The position numbers and the translations under genes are program-made. Shown here in pieces: positions 50,725 to 58,430 of a DNA stretch of 64,000 nt. The notes beneath the pieces were generated by a model. That model was not told where the DNA came from and did not search any database. It saw only the letters and a list, made by a program, of their open reading frames with translations. The stretch lies in the NCBI RefSeq assembly GCF_000015265.1, contig NC_008699.1:1-64000 (forward strand), given 5' to 3'. Each line of letters opens with the position of its first letter. Position 1 is the stretch's first letter. The DNA comes from Nocardioides sp. JS614. GTDB lineage: Bacteria > Actinomycetota > Actinomycetes > Propionibacteriales > Nocardioidaceae.

Positions 50725-51641
50725 GTGCCGCGCGCGGCGTCGACGACTGGTCCCGCACGCCGGACCGGGCCGCCCAGAACGAGACCTTCGGCCCACGCCG
50801 GGTCGTCGTGAGCGATGCGCTGGTGCGGCGCCACGCCTTCGTCCACGACGCCGCGGTCTCGGCGGTGAGCCTGCCGACCGGCGAGGTGTCGCCCCTGGTC
50901 GTGGGCAACGACCTGCTGCGCATCTACGAGGAGCGTCACCAGCGCCACGCTGACGTCGGTGGGCTGCACCTGCGCGAGTCGCTGCAGCTGCTGTCGCCCG
51001 TGTGGACAGGGGAGGTGCTGGAGCTCTCCGGCCGGTACGCCGGCTGGTTTCCGCGGGGCGACGTGGCGTGCCTGGTCGTCGATGCCGAAGCGCACGGCGA
51101 GGACGGACGCCTGATCGCGCGGGCGCGCGCGACGGAGTCGCTGCCGGCCGCTCCCGACGGTGTGCCCGAGCGCCCGCCGCTGCCCAGCCTTCCACGCCGG
51201 GTGTCTCCTTCGGCGGGCCCGGTGGGCGAGGCCGCACACCCGTGGCGCACACCGATGCCCGGCGCACGGCTTCCCGAGCTCCGCCGCCGGCTGGAGCAGG
51301 AGCACCTCTCGGTGTACTCCGGGGGCGCGTCGTTCGAGCGGAACCTGCACACCGACCCCGACAAGGCGGCCGAGCGTGGCTACGCGCGTCCGGTGGCGCA
51401 GGGCATGCACCTGTGCGGCTTGGTGGACGAGCTGTGCCGCCAGCACCTCGGCGTGCGGTGGTGGCTCGGGGGCGAGCTCGACGTCCGGTTCGTGGGACCG
51501 GTGCTGGCCGGCAGCCCCTTGGTGGTCGGCGGTGCCGTGGTCGCTACCGACGAGCGCGGCGGCAGCCGGGTCGAGATCGACGTCTGGGTCACCTGCGGTG
51601 AAGACGCCGTGCTGGTCGGAGTGGCCTCCGCGCCGCGCTGA
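50721..51641 (+). CDS. Double hot-dog acyl dehydratase (HTD2 / mesaconyl-C4-CoA hydratase-like)
   Basis: The 306-residue protein has an N-terminal MaoC-like half (about 1-150) and a C-terminal hot-dog half with FERNLHTDPDKAAERGYARPVAQGMHLCGLVDELC, in which H and D are placed as in MaoC active sites. Its best-known relatives hydrate mesaconyl-CoA or 3-hydroxyacyl substrates, which would fit a C4/C5 dicarboxylate. It is coupled to the ECH gene and convergent with the acyl-CoA dehydrogenase, 47 nt apart. Confidence 0.78.
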   Translation: MSAARGVDDWSRTPDRAAQNETFGPRRVVVSDALVRRHAFVHDAAVSAVSLPTGEVSPLVVGNDLLRIYEERHQRHADVGGLHLRESLQLLSPVWTGEVLELSGRYAGWFPRGDVACLVVDAEAHGEDGRLIARARATESLPAAPDGVPERPPLPSLPRRVSPSAGPVGEAAHPWRTPMPGARLPELRRRLEQEHLSVYSGGASFERNLHTDPDKAAERGYARPVAQGMHLCGLVDELCRQHLGVRWWLGGELDVRFVGPVLAGSPLVVGGAVVATDERGGSRVEIDVWVTCGEDAVLVGVASAPR

Positions 51642-51688
51642 GCCCGGCCGCCCCGGGAGCGACACCGGCCGGACGCGGCACTGCAGGC

Positions 51689-52852
51689 TCAGAGCGCTTT
51701 GGCGATGATCTCCTTGTGGACCTCGTCGGCGCCCTCGATGATCCGGAACACGCGCGCGTCCCGGTAGAGACGTTCGACCGGGTACTCCCGACACCACCCC
51801 ATGCCGCCGTGCACCTGGACGGCGACGTCCGCCACCCGGTTCAGGGCGCGCGTGGCGTGCAGCTTGGCGATCGAGATCTCGCGAGCGAACAACCGTGACA
51901 GCTCGATCTCCGACCGGCCGGCAGCGCGCGCCTCGTCGCACAGGCGGGCTGCCTTGTAGGTCGCCTCGCGGGCGAGGTACGGCTCCATGGCGGCTTCGGC
52001 CAGCATCCAGCGGATGCCCTGCTTGTCGAAGAGAGGCTCGTCGAAGACGACCCGGTCGCGCGTGTAGGCGATGCTCAGCCCGAGCAGCCGCTCCATGGCG
52101 CCGACGCAGTAGGCGGCCATCTGGAGCCGACGCTGCGCAACCGACGCCAGCCCGAGGCGCAGGGCCTCGCCGGGGGTGCCCAGCACCTGGTCGTCGGGCA
52201 CGAAGCAGTTCTCGAAGACGAGCTCGCACTCCTCCATGCCCGACCAGCCCATCATCCGCTGGGCCTTGCCGACGGTGAAGCCCGGCGTCCCACGGTCGAC
52301 GAGGAACGCCGTGACCTGCGGCGTGCGGCCGCGCAGCGGGGGACCCGTGACGGCGAAGACGATCGCGAAGTCGGCGTTGCCGTGACTGATGAAGTGCTTC
52401 GCGCCGTTGAGGACGTAGCCTCCTTCGACCTTCTCCGCGCGGGTGCGCATCGCGGAGTTGTCCGACCCGGCGCCGGGCTCGGTGAGGGCGAAGCACTGGG
52501 CCCGCTTGCCCGCGAGGACGGGGTCGAGGTAGCGCGAACGCTGCTCCTCGGTGCAGGCGAAGAGCACTCGGTGCGGCCGCGCGAGCAGGTAGCTGAACGG
52601 CCACGAGGTGTGGCCGAACTCCTCCCACAGGCGGGTCTGCTCGGCGATCGTGAGACCCGGCCCGCCGAGGGTCTCCGGCACGTTCGCCGTGTAGAGACCG
52701 AGCTCGACCGACTCGTCGACCAGGGACTGCCAGACCTGGGGATCGATGTGGTCGGTGTCGTCGACCTCCTGCTCGATGGGGTGGATACGCTCCCGGATGA
52801 ACCGCCGCGTGGTGGCGGCCATCTCCTCGAGCTCGTCGGGTGCCAGCGTCAT
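51689..52852 (-). CDS. Acyl-CoA dehydrogenase
   Basis: The 387-residue flavoenzyme has CFALTEPGAGSDNSAMRTRA (FAD/substrate motif), NGAKHFISHGNADFAIVFA and the C-terminal QVHGGMGWCREYPVERLYRDARVFRIIEGADEVHK. The catalytic base is probably the Glu in RIIEGADEV. It introduces a C2-C3 double bond in an acyl-CoA. It is 10 nt downstream of CoA-transferase 2 on the minus strand and probably co-transcribed with it. Confidence 0.9.
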   Translation of the reverse strand: MTLAPDELEEMAATTRRFIRERIHPIEQEVDDTDHIDPQVWQSLVDESVELGLYTANVPETLGGPGLTIAEQTRLWEEFGHTSWPFSYLLARPHRVLFACTEEQRSRYLDPVLAGKRAQCFALTEPGAGSDNSAMRTRAEKVEGGYVLNGAKHFISHGNADFAIVFAVTGPPLRGRTPQVTAFLVDRGTPGFTVGKAQRMMGWSGMEECELVFENCFVPDDQVLGTPGEALRLGLASVAQRRLQMAAYCVGAMERLLGLSIAYTRDRVVFDEPLFDKQGIRWMLAEAAMEPYLAREATYKAARLCDEARAAGRSEIELSRLFAREISIAKLHATRALNRVADVAVQVHGGMGWCREYPVERLYRDARVFRIIEGADEVHKEIIAKAL

Positions 52853-52862
52853 GGTCGTCCTC

Positions 52863-54101
52863 TCACGCCGTCGCGGCGGGGTGGTCGGCCACACCCACCA
52901 CCCCGTCGCGGGCGAGCTCGTCGATCTCGTCGGGGGTGTAGCCGCCGAGGTCGGTGAGGACCTCGCGGGTGTGCTGGCCGAGCAGGGGCGGGGGGAGGGT
53001 GATCTGGTGGGGGGTGCCGTGGAGCTTCTGGGCGTGGCCGACCTGGGCGATCGGGCCCAGGGTGGGGTGTTCGACGCTCTGGAGCATGTCGCGGGCCAGG
53101 ACCTGGGGGTCGGCGAAGACCTGGTCGATGGTGTTGACGGGGGCGGCGGCGGCGCCGACGGCGTCCAGGCGCGCGACCCAGTCGTGGGTGGTGTGGGTGG
53201 CGAAGACCTCGTCGAGGAGGGCGTAGAGGATCTCGCGGTGCGCGGCGCGGTCGGCCATGGTGGTGAACCGGGGGTCCTCGAGCAGGTCGGGCCGCTCGAT
53301 GCCCACGCAGATCTTGCGCCACTGCTCCTCGGAGCTGCTCGCCACCACGACGTAGCCGTCGGTGGTCTCGAAGGCCTTCCAGGGGACGTTCCACTGGTGC
53401 TCGGAGCCCCAGCGGCCGGCGACGACGCCGCCGAGGAGGTAGGCGTAGGCCGACATCGACAGGATGGAGACGGTCGACTCCAGCAGTGAGGTCTCGACCT
53501 TCTGGCCCACGCCGGTGCGGACGCGGGCCAGGAGGGCGGCGGTGATGGCGTCCTTGGCGTACAGGCCGGTCAGGGAGTCCACGATGGAGACCCCGACCTT
53601 GACCGGGCCCCGGCCGCGCTCGCCGGTGACGCTCATCAGCCCGCCGGCGGCCTCGGCGGTCGAGGCGTACCCACCCCGCGCGGCGTAGGGCCCGTCGCTG
53701 CCCCACCCCGAGATCGAGCAGTAGACCAGCCCCGGGTTGAGCTCGCGCAGCTGCTCGTAGCCCAGCCCCATCTGCTCGGCCTTGCCGGGCCGGAAGTTCT
53801 CCACGACCACGTCGCTGACCGCGACCAGCCGCCGCACCACCTCGACCCCCGCCTCGGCGCGCAGGTCGACCGCCACGCTGCGCTTGTTGCGGTTGACCGC
53901 CAAGAACGCGGAGTTCTCCGTACCCACCATCGGGTTGGACTGGCGCCGGGTGTCGTCCCCGACCACCGGCCGCTCGATCTTGACCACCTCGGCGCCCTGG
54001 TCGCCCAGCAGCATCGTGCAGAACGGACCCGACAACGCCCGGGTCAGGTCCACCACCCGCACCCCCGACAACGGCAGCACAGCGGCTTCGGCCTTCACCA
54101 T
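52863..54101 (-). CDS. CaiB/BaiF family III CoA-transferase, copy 2
   Basis: This 412-residue enzyme is almost identical to copy 1 (43915-45135) but has a different stretch NVPWKAFETTDGYVVVASSS instead of HVPWKAFPTVDGFLVIATNN, a His for Arg near the C-terminal part, and another C-terminus (ARDGVVGVADHPAATA). ATG 54101 is preferred over 54116 because AGAGAGG lies 6 nt upstream and an operator-like site touches the upstream ATG. Confidence 0.9.
   Translation of the reverse strand: MVKAEAAVLPLSGVRVVDLTRALSGPFCTMLLGDQGAEVVKIERPVVGDDTRRQSNPMVGTENSAFLAVNRNKRSVAVDLRAEAGVEVVRRLVAVSDVVVENFRPGKAEQMGLGYEQLRELNPGLVYCSISGWGSDGPYAARGGYASTAEAAGGLMSVTGERGRGPVKVGVSIVDSLTGLYAKDAITAALLARVRTGVGQKVETSLLESTVSILSMSAYAYLLGGVVAGRWGSEHQWNVPWKAFETTDGYVVVASSSEEQWRKICVGIERPDLLEDPRFTTMADRAAHREILYALLDEVFATHTTHDWVARLDAVGAAAAPVNTIDQVFADPQVLARDMLQSVEHPTLGPIAQVGHAQKLHGTPHQITLPPPLLGQHTREVLTDLGGYTPDEIDELARDGVVGVADHPAATA
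52914..54079 (-). repeat. Inverted repeat arm 2 (CoA-transferase copy 2)
   Basis: This is the reverse-complement partner of 43937-45102, same length, with the divergent patch at 53330-53390 and a single-base change at 53194. The bases next to both ends of the arm differ from copy 1. Confidence 0.88.
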
Positions 54102-54116
54102 GGTCGCCTCTCTCAT

Positions 54117-54145
54117 TTGTCTACAGTCTACGAACGAGTGTTGCA
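54117..54145. promoter_or_regulatory. Operator-like TTGTCTACAG plus AGTGTTGCA before CoA-transferase 2
   Basis: TTGTCTACAG (54117-54126; reverse complement CTGTAGACAA) and AGTGTTGCA (54137-54145; reverse complement TGCAACACT) match the pair at 43869-43889 but in the opposite relative order. AGTCTA at 54125-54130 could be a minus-strand -10 (TAGACT) covered by the site. Confidence 0.5.
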
Positions 54146-54475
54146 GGCCTGGGTTTCCGTCGTCAAGGCACCCGGTCGGGTATGGCGTCGGTCACAGAAA
54201 TGTCGGACGATCGAGTGGTGCTCGTGCATCTGCTGCCGGAAGACCTCAATGTCATTGCGGTGCTGTGCCGCCCCGGAGAGACCGACAACGGCGGTGCGGG
54301 GACCGGCCCACGGCAGGGATCCGTGCTGGCGCCGAGCTCCGGGCGGAGTCGCCCGCCGTCCTGGCGCCGACGTGTGGCGGCGATGCTCCGCGCGCGCCTC
54401 GGGTCACCCCGGGCCGGAGGCTAGGCCTCTCGCCTGCGCCCCCGTACGGACGGCTGTCGCGGTCCGGCCGCTGCG
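54146..54475. other. 330-bp spacer without a recognisable gene
   Basis: Between CoA-transferase 2 and the chimeric regulator I see no convincing gene, tRNA or hairpin. An 80-codon plus-strand reading frame (54182-54424) has no ribosome site or family resemblance and is probably chance. Confidence 0.5.
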
Positions 54476-55498
54476 CTACGCGCTGGCCGTCGCGTGGGCG
54501 ACGAGCCGGTACGCCTGGACCAGCTGCCGCTCGGCGCGCGCCAGGTAGGTGTCGAGCAGCGCCGCGGCCTCCTCGCCGCGGCCGGCCTGGACGAGGGCGC
54601 AGATCCGGGCGTTGTCCTCGAGGTAGGGCGCGTGGAACTTCTGGGGCGCCGCCATCACGTGGAAGACCAGGCGCAGCTCCGCCATCAGCTGCTCCATCAA
54701 CTCGTCGATCCGGGGGCTCCCGGCGAGGGCCCCCACCGCGAGGTGGAAGTGCATGTTGGCGGTGCCGACCTCCTGCCACTGGCCCTCACGGGCGGCCGTC
54801 TCGCCCTCGGACACCGCCGACCGGAGCCGCGCCACCGCGGCCTCGGGCGGTTCCGGGGTGCGGACCGAGGAGCACTCGAGCACCCGGCGCAACCGGAACA
54901 GGTCGGCGACCTCGTCGAGCGACGCCTCCCGGACGAAGACGCCCCGGTTGAGCTCGTGCACGAGCAGCCGCTCGTGCACGAGGAGGCGGAACGCCTCGCG
55001 CAGCGTGTTGCGGGAGACGTCGTGTGCGCTGGAACTGAGGTAGCGCCAGAATCCGAACATCAGTTGCGCGACGATCTTGCCAGGTGCGGCCTGGCGCCCG
55101 CCGGCCTCGCGGATCGCCCGGTCCAGGTGCTCGCGGGGCTTGGTGTTGACGTCGACCTGAACTTTGACGTTCCGCCGCAGCGTGGGATCCCAGCGCCTCT
55201 TGGTTCTCCACACCGGAGCGAACACCTGGGTTCCGCACAGGGTCCAGTGCTGCGGGTAGGCGGTGTGCTGCTCGAGGGCGGTGTTGTAGGCGTTGCGTAG
55301 TCCGACCTCGACGTGGGCGAGGTCGTGGAGAATGGCTGAGCTCGTTTCGGTGTTCCACTCGTACAGCTCGAGCGCAAGGTCTTGGTCACCGCCGGTGGCG
55401 GTCAGATAGACGCCGAACCGAGCGGGGCTCAGCCAGCGCGTCACCCAGGCGCCGGCGGCGAGTGGCTGCGGTGGCTGCGAACTCGTCATTGGAGCCAT
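54476..55498 (-). CDS. Chimeric ORF: Abi-like N-terminus fused to truncated FadR-type regulator
   Basis: The 340-residue product has two unrelated halves. Residues 1-155 (LSPARFGVYLTATGGDQDLAL, YEWNTETSSAILHDLAHVEVGLRNAYN) resemble actinobacterial Abi-like proteins, a group linked to phage abortive infection. From residue 161 (VSRNTLREAFRLLVHERLLVH) it is a FadR/GntR protein that begins inside its winged helix, followed by a complete FCD domain. The first two helices of the DNA-binding domain are missing, so normal operator binding is doubtful. The join at about 55018 looks like a recombination scar; whether the fusion is translated is unknown. Confidence 0.75.
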   Translation of the reverse strand: MAPMTSSQPPQPLAAGAWVTRWLSPARFGVYLTATGGDQDLALELYEWNTETSSAILHDLAHVEVGLRNAYNTALEQHTAYPQHWTLCGTQVFAPVWRTKRRWDPTLRRNVKVQVDVNTKPREHLDRAIREAGGRQAAPGKIVAQLMFGFWRYLSSSAHDVSRNTLREAFRLLVHERLLVHELNRGVFVREASLDEVADLFRLRRVLECSSVRTPEPPEAAVARLRSAVSEGETAAREGQWQEVGTANMHFHLAVGALAGSPRIDELMEQLMAELRLVFHVMAAPQKFHAPYLEDNARICALVQAGRGEEAAALLDTYLARAERQLVQAYRLVAHATASA

Positions 55499-55672
55499 TA
55501 TCGGGTAGTCTTCTTCTCGATAAGCCCCAGTGGACCTCTGACCTCACGGTCATGTCGCTGGGGCTAAGAACGTTTTCAGGGCCGATGTGGCCCGAACCCA
55601 CTTGCGCCGACGCACGGGCTAACCAAGAGCGCGCGGCCTTCCAACTGGGTGCGCGTCATACGGTTTGGGGGC

Positions 55673-56131
55673 TCACCGGCGCGCGCGAGCAAGGATCGGG
55701 TGGACCGCCGCCACCAACTCGCGGAGAACGTCGCGGACCCGGGGATCCTCAGCCGGCGCGTACTCTGCCACCGCTCGGGCCTGCGCGAGCGCCTCGCGAG
55801 CAGTGGCGAGCGCCGCGTCCCGATCTCCAGCCGTCATCACGCCAGAGTCGCCGCTGTCGCCGCCGTCAGGATTTCGACCGAACGCCGCCACGTCCGCCCG
55901 CGCCAGCTCGAGTGCATCCTCGTAGTGCGCGACGACGGTTCTCGCGGCCCGGTACTCCCGGTCAGCGTTTCCGCGACACGTTTCGGAGCAGTACAGCTGC
56001 GGTCGTCCCCGGGTGACCTCGCGACGGAACTCGCGGCGGCACGCCGGTCGAGCACACCGGCACGTCAGGCTCGCAACCTCTTCGAGGCGTCCATCACCTA
56101 CCGGAGGCGTGATAGCTGCCGACTCAGTCAT
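55673..56131 (-). CDS. Small Cys-rich (zinc-binding) protein, paralogue 1
   Basis: I do not recognise a named family. The 152-residue protein has CRCARPACRREF, then RPQLYCSETCRGNADREYRAAR (Cys spacing C-x4-C and C-x3-C, a probable zinc site) and a helical, Ala/Glu/Arg-rich C-terminus with an acidic linker. It is a clear paralogue of the protein encoded at 61631-62074. ATG 56131 with GGAG 7 nt upstream; the distance from start to first cysteine agrees with the paralogue. Divergent from the DyP peroxidase gene. Confidence 0.75.
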   Translation of the reverse strand: MTESAAITPPVGDGRLEEVASLTCRCARPACRREFRREVTRGRPQLYCSETCRGNADREYRAARTVVAHYEDALELARADVAAFGRNPDGGDSGDSGVMTAGDRDAALATAREALAQARAVAEYAPAEDPRVRDVLRELVAAVHPILARARR

Positions 56132-56363
56132 CGGCGCTCCGGAAAAACGTCGAGAAAAGCAACTCCAACGACGGTGGGCACGCCTCATGCTCCAGTGCGC
56201 GAGGCGCCGATCGACCGGAGGCGCGCCGAGAAACCCCCGAACAAATCGGGATCGTCGCGAGAAATCGGCAGGAAACGTGATCGTGAGTCGGAGTGTCGGC
56301 GCCTCCTGGTCCACTGGTGCCGATAACAGTGGAGGTGGGCCAACAGGTCCAAGCAAGCCGAAC

Positions 56364-56387
56364 GCCCGGCACTGGAATGCCGGGCGT
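56364..56387. terminator. Hairpin in the divergent spacer before the DyP gene
   Basis: Arms CGCCCGGCA and TGCCGGGCG pair perfectly over 9 bp around CTGGAA. In a spacer between divergent genes it is more likely a regulatory structure than a plain terminator. Confidence 0.6.
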
Positions 56388-56448
56388 CGGTGGCACGAGC
56401 CGAGGGTGTCGACCCACACCGGTGCTACCAGTGGATGACACCACCCGG

Positions 56449-56475
56449 CTCGTGTCCAGCGCAAGCGGACACGAG
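56449..56475. repeat. Second 9-bp-stem hairpin before the DyP gene
   Basis: Arms CTCGTGTCC and GGACACGAG flank AGCGCAAGC, 120 nt before the peroxidase start. The rest of 56132-56594 has no gene that I can support. Confidence 0.6.
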
Positions 56476-56594
56476 GAGGTAGACCCCGCCGGCCAATGTT
56501 CTGACGGCGCACCTCGGGCGACCCCGCCCACGGCTCTCGTGCAGTGCTCCAGGGTTGCTGCACTCATTCCACGACCGCCTCTAGGAGGCATCCC

Positions 56595-58040
56595 ATGACC
56601 GAGCAGCACCACAACCCCACCGAACTCACCGCCAGCACCCCTGGTGCGGCCAGACATGCCCGCGGGGTCGTCCCCTTCCAGCCGGACGACCCCGTCATGA
56701 AGTCGCCCTACGCCCACGGCGCATTCGTCTTCGCGACCCTTCCCGCCGAGTGGGACACCCCCGCCGTGACCACCTGGCTCACCACCATCGACACCGCCCG
56801 ACAGGCCCTGCGTGCTGCGTGCACTCCTGACGTGGTTCGCGTCGCGACGATCGCCGTGGGGTTCGGGCCTTCGTTCTTCTATCGGCCCGACGCCACTGTG
56901 CGCTTCGCCGGGGTGACTCCGCCGGCGGGATTCGCTCAGCTGCCTCCGATGCCGCACGGCGCGGCGGTGCCGGCCGACGTGTGCTTCTACATCGTGGCGA
57001 TCGCCGAGGCAGAGATCGCCAAGTTCGTCAACGCGCTCGCGGCCAGCGGCGTCACCGGCCTGGCGATGGAGCACGGCTACAAGTCCTATCCGGACGAGGA
57101 GGCGTTCGGGTACCGAGACGGGGTCCGCAACATCCCCGTGTCCTCGCGCAACGATTTCGTGTTCATTGACGCCGACCGCAACGCCGAGGAGCCGGACTGG
57201 ACCCACCACGGCACCTACATGGCCTACATGCGCATCGCCCAGAACCTGGCCGCGTTCCAGGCGATCCCGGCCGCCGAGCAGGACCAGGTCATCGGCCGGG
57301 ACCGGACGGGCCGCCGCCTCGACCTCCCCGAGGGCACCAAAGCAAAGGACGAGCCGTCCTTCGCTACCGACGACCCGCGCCTGGACTCCCACGTCCGCAA
57401 GGTCGGTCCGCGCGGGTTCGAGCACCGCGACGAGACCCAGATCTTCCGTCGCGGCCTGCCGTTCTTCGAGGTGCGCGACGGCCAGGTCGTCCAGGGGCTG
57501 CAGTTCGCCTCCTTCCAGGCCTCGCTCGACCAGTTCGACGCGGTGTTCAACCGGTGGATGCTCAACCCCGACTTCCCGCGGTCCGGGACAGGGGTCGACG
57601 CACTCGTGGCGCGCGGCCTGATCACGATCGAGAAGTGGGGTTTCTACTTCGTGCCTCCCGACACCGACGGCCCCATCGGGATGGGCATGTTCGCGCCCGC
57701 CAAGGAGACGCGGAAGCCGAAGACGGGCAGAGTGGCGGTCCGCAAAGAGCTGGTCGACGCGAACGGGACACGCGTCAACGGCGACCTGGGCGGCTTCACC
57801 TTCCAGATCACCGACCTGGAGGGCAACCCGGTCGGAGAGTCGTTCACTTCAAACTCGCATGGCCACGCGCTGTCGGGCGAGATCCCGCTCGGCGACTACC
57901 AGCTGACCGAGCTGCCCCCTCAGCCCCCGCAGCCGCCGATGCCAGCGGCCGGGCCGGTGTCGTTCACTCTCCGCTCCGCCCAGGAGGTCGTGAAGGTCCG
58001 CAACCAGCTCACCCCCGCCGCCGGACCGTACAACGGCTGA
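56595..58040 (+). CDS. DyP-type peroxidase with C-terminal SpaA/Cna-B-like domain
   Basis: A haem peroxidase family. The 481-residue protein has the GxxDG motif in FGYRDGVRN (distal Asp and Arg), the proximal histidine probably in LDSHVRKVGPRG, and FRRGLPF and GLQFASFQASLDQFDAVFNRW of the DyP fold (residues about 20-370). From about residue 385 there is a prealbumin-like extension: VAVRKELVDANGTRVNGDLGG, ITDLEGNPVGESFTSNSHGHA, IPLGDYQLTELPP, typical of SpaA/Cna-B repeats of surface proteins. No signal peptide is visible. AGGAGG before ATG 56595. Confidence 0.88.
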   Translation: MTEQHHNPTELTASTPGAARHARGVVPFQPDDPVMKSPYAHGAFVFATLPAEWDTPAVTTWLTTIDTARQALRAACTPDVVRVATIAVGFGPSFFYRPDATVRFAGVTPPAGFAQLPPMPHGAAVPADVCFYIVAIAEAEIAKFVNALAASGVTGLAMEHGYKSYPDEEAFGYRDGVRNIPVSSRNDFVFIDADRNAEEPDWTHHGTYMAYMRIAQNLAAFQAIPAAEQDQVIGRDRTGRRLDLPEGTKAKDEPSFATDDPRLDSHVRKVGPRGFEHRDETQIFRRGLPFFEVRDGQVVQGLQFASFQASLDQFDAVFNRWMLNPDFPRSGTGVDALVARGLITIEKWGFYFVPPDTDGPIGMGMFAPAKETRKPKTGRVAVRKELVDANGTRVNGDLGGFTFQITDLEGNPVGESFTSNSHGHALSGEIPLGDYQLTELPPQPPQPPMPAAGPVSFTLRSAQEVVKVRNQLTPAAGPYNG

Positions 58041-58132
58041 GCCGACACCTGACACAGCGGGATATGTCTCCGCCGAGACCGAAATCTGTCAGGGACTCTT
58101 CCCATGGTGGGAGCCCAGGAGCGAGGTGTGAA

Positions 58133-58420
58133 GTGAACAGAACAGGGACCAAGCTGAAGGCGCAGCTGACTTGCAGGCGCTGCCGGGCCGAGGTCGTGGT
58201 GTGCGTCCCGGTGAGGGTCGCATCGCCGCCGGAGGTGTGGTGTGACCACCCCTCACACGGGCCGGTGGACAAGGACGCGCGCGGCGATCTGGTATGCCCG
58301 GAGTGCTTCAACCCATGGCACCTGAGCGGCGAGGCGCTTATCGACGCCATCGAGGACTCTCTGCGGCGCCACTTGGACTACTGGGCCCGGGTCGGGTCGG
58401 TCGAGCTGAAGTGCGGGTGA
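58133..58420 (+). CDS. Small zinc-ribbon-like protein
   Basis: The 95-residue protein has CRRCRAEVVVCVP, VWCDHPSHGP and LVCPECFNPWH, i.e. two CxxC-type knuckles likely to bind zinc, then a helical tail. I do not recognise the family. GTG 58133 follows a GGAG site by about 12 nt. It ends 10 nt before the DUF4062 gene, with which it is probably co-transcribed. Confidence 0.6.
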   Translation: MNRTGTKLKAQLTCRRCRAEVVVCVPVRVASPPEVWCDHPSHGPVDKDARGDLVCPECFNPWHLSGEALIDAIEDSLRRHLDYWARVGSVELKCG

Positions 58421-58430
58421 GGAGATCGAC

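Noticed and set aside
54182..54424. 80-codon plus-strand frame between CoA-transferase 2 and the chimeric regulator
   Set aside because: No ribosome site, no recognisable family and Pro/Arg/Ser-rich composition typical of chance frames at high GC.
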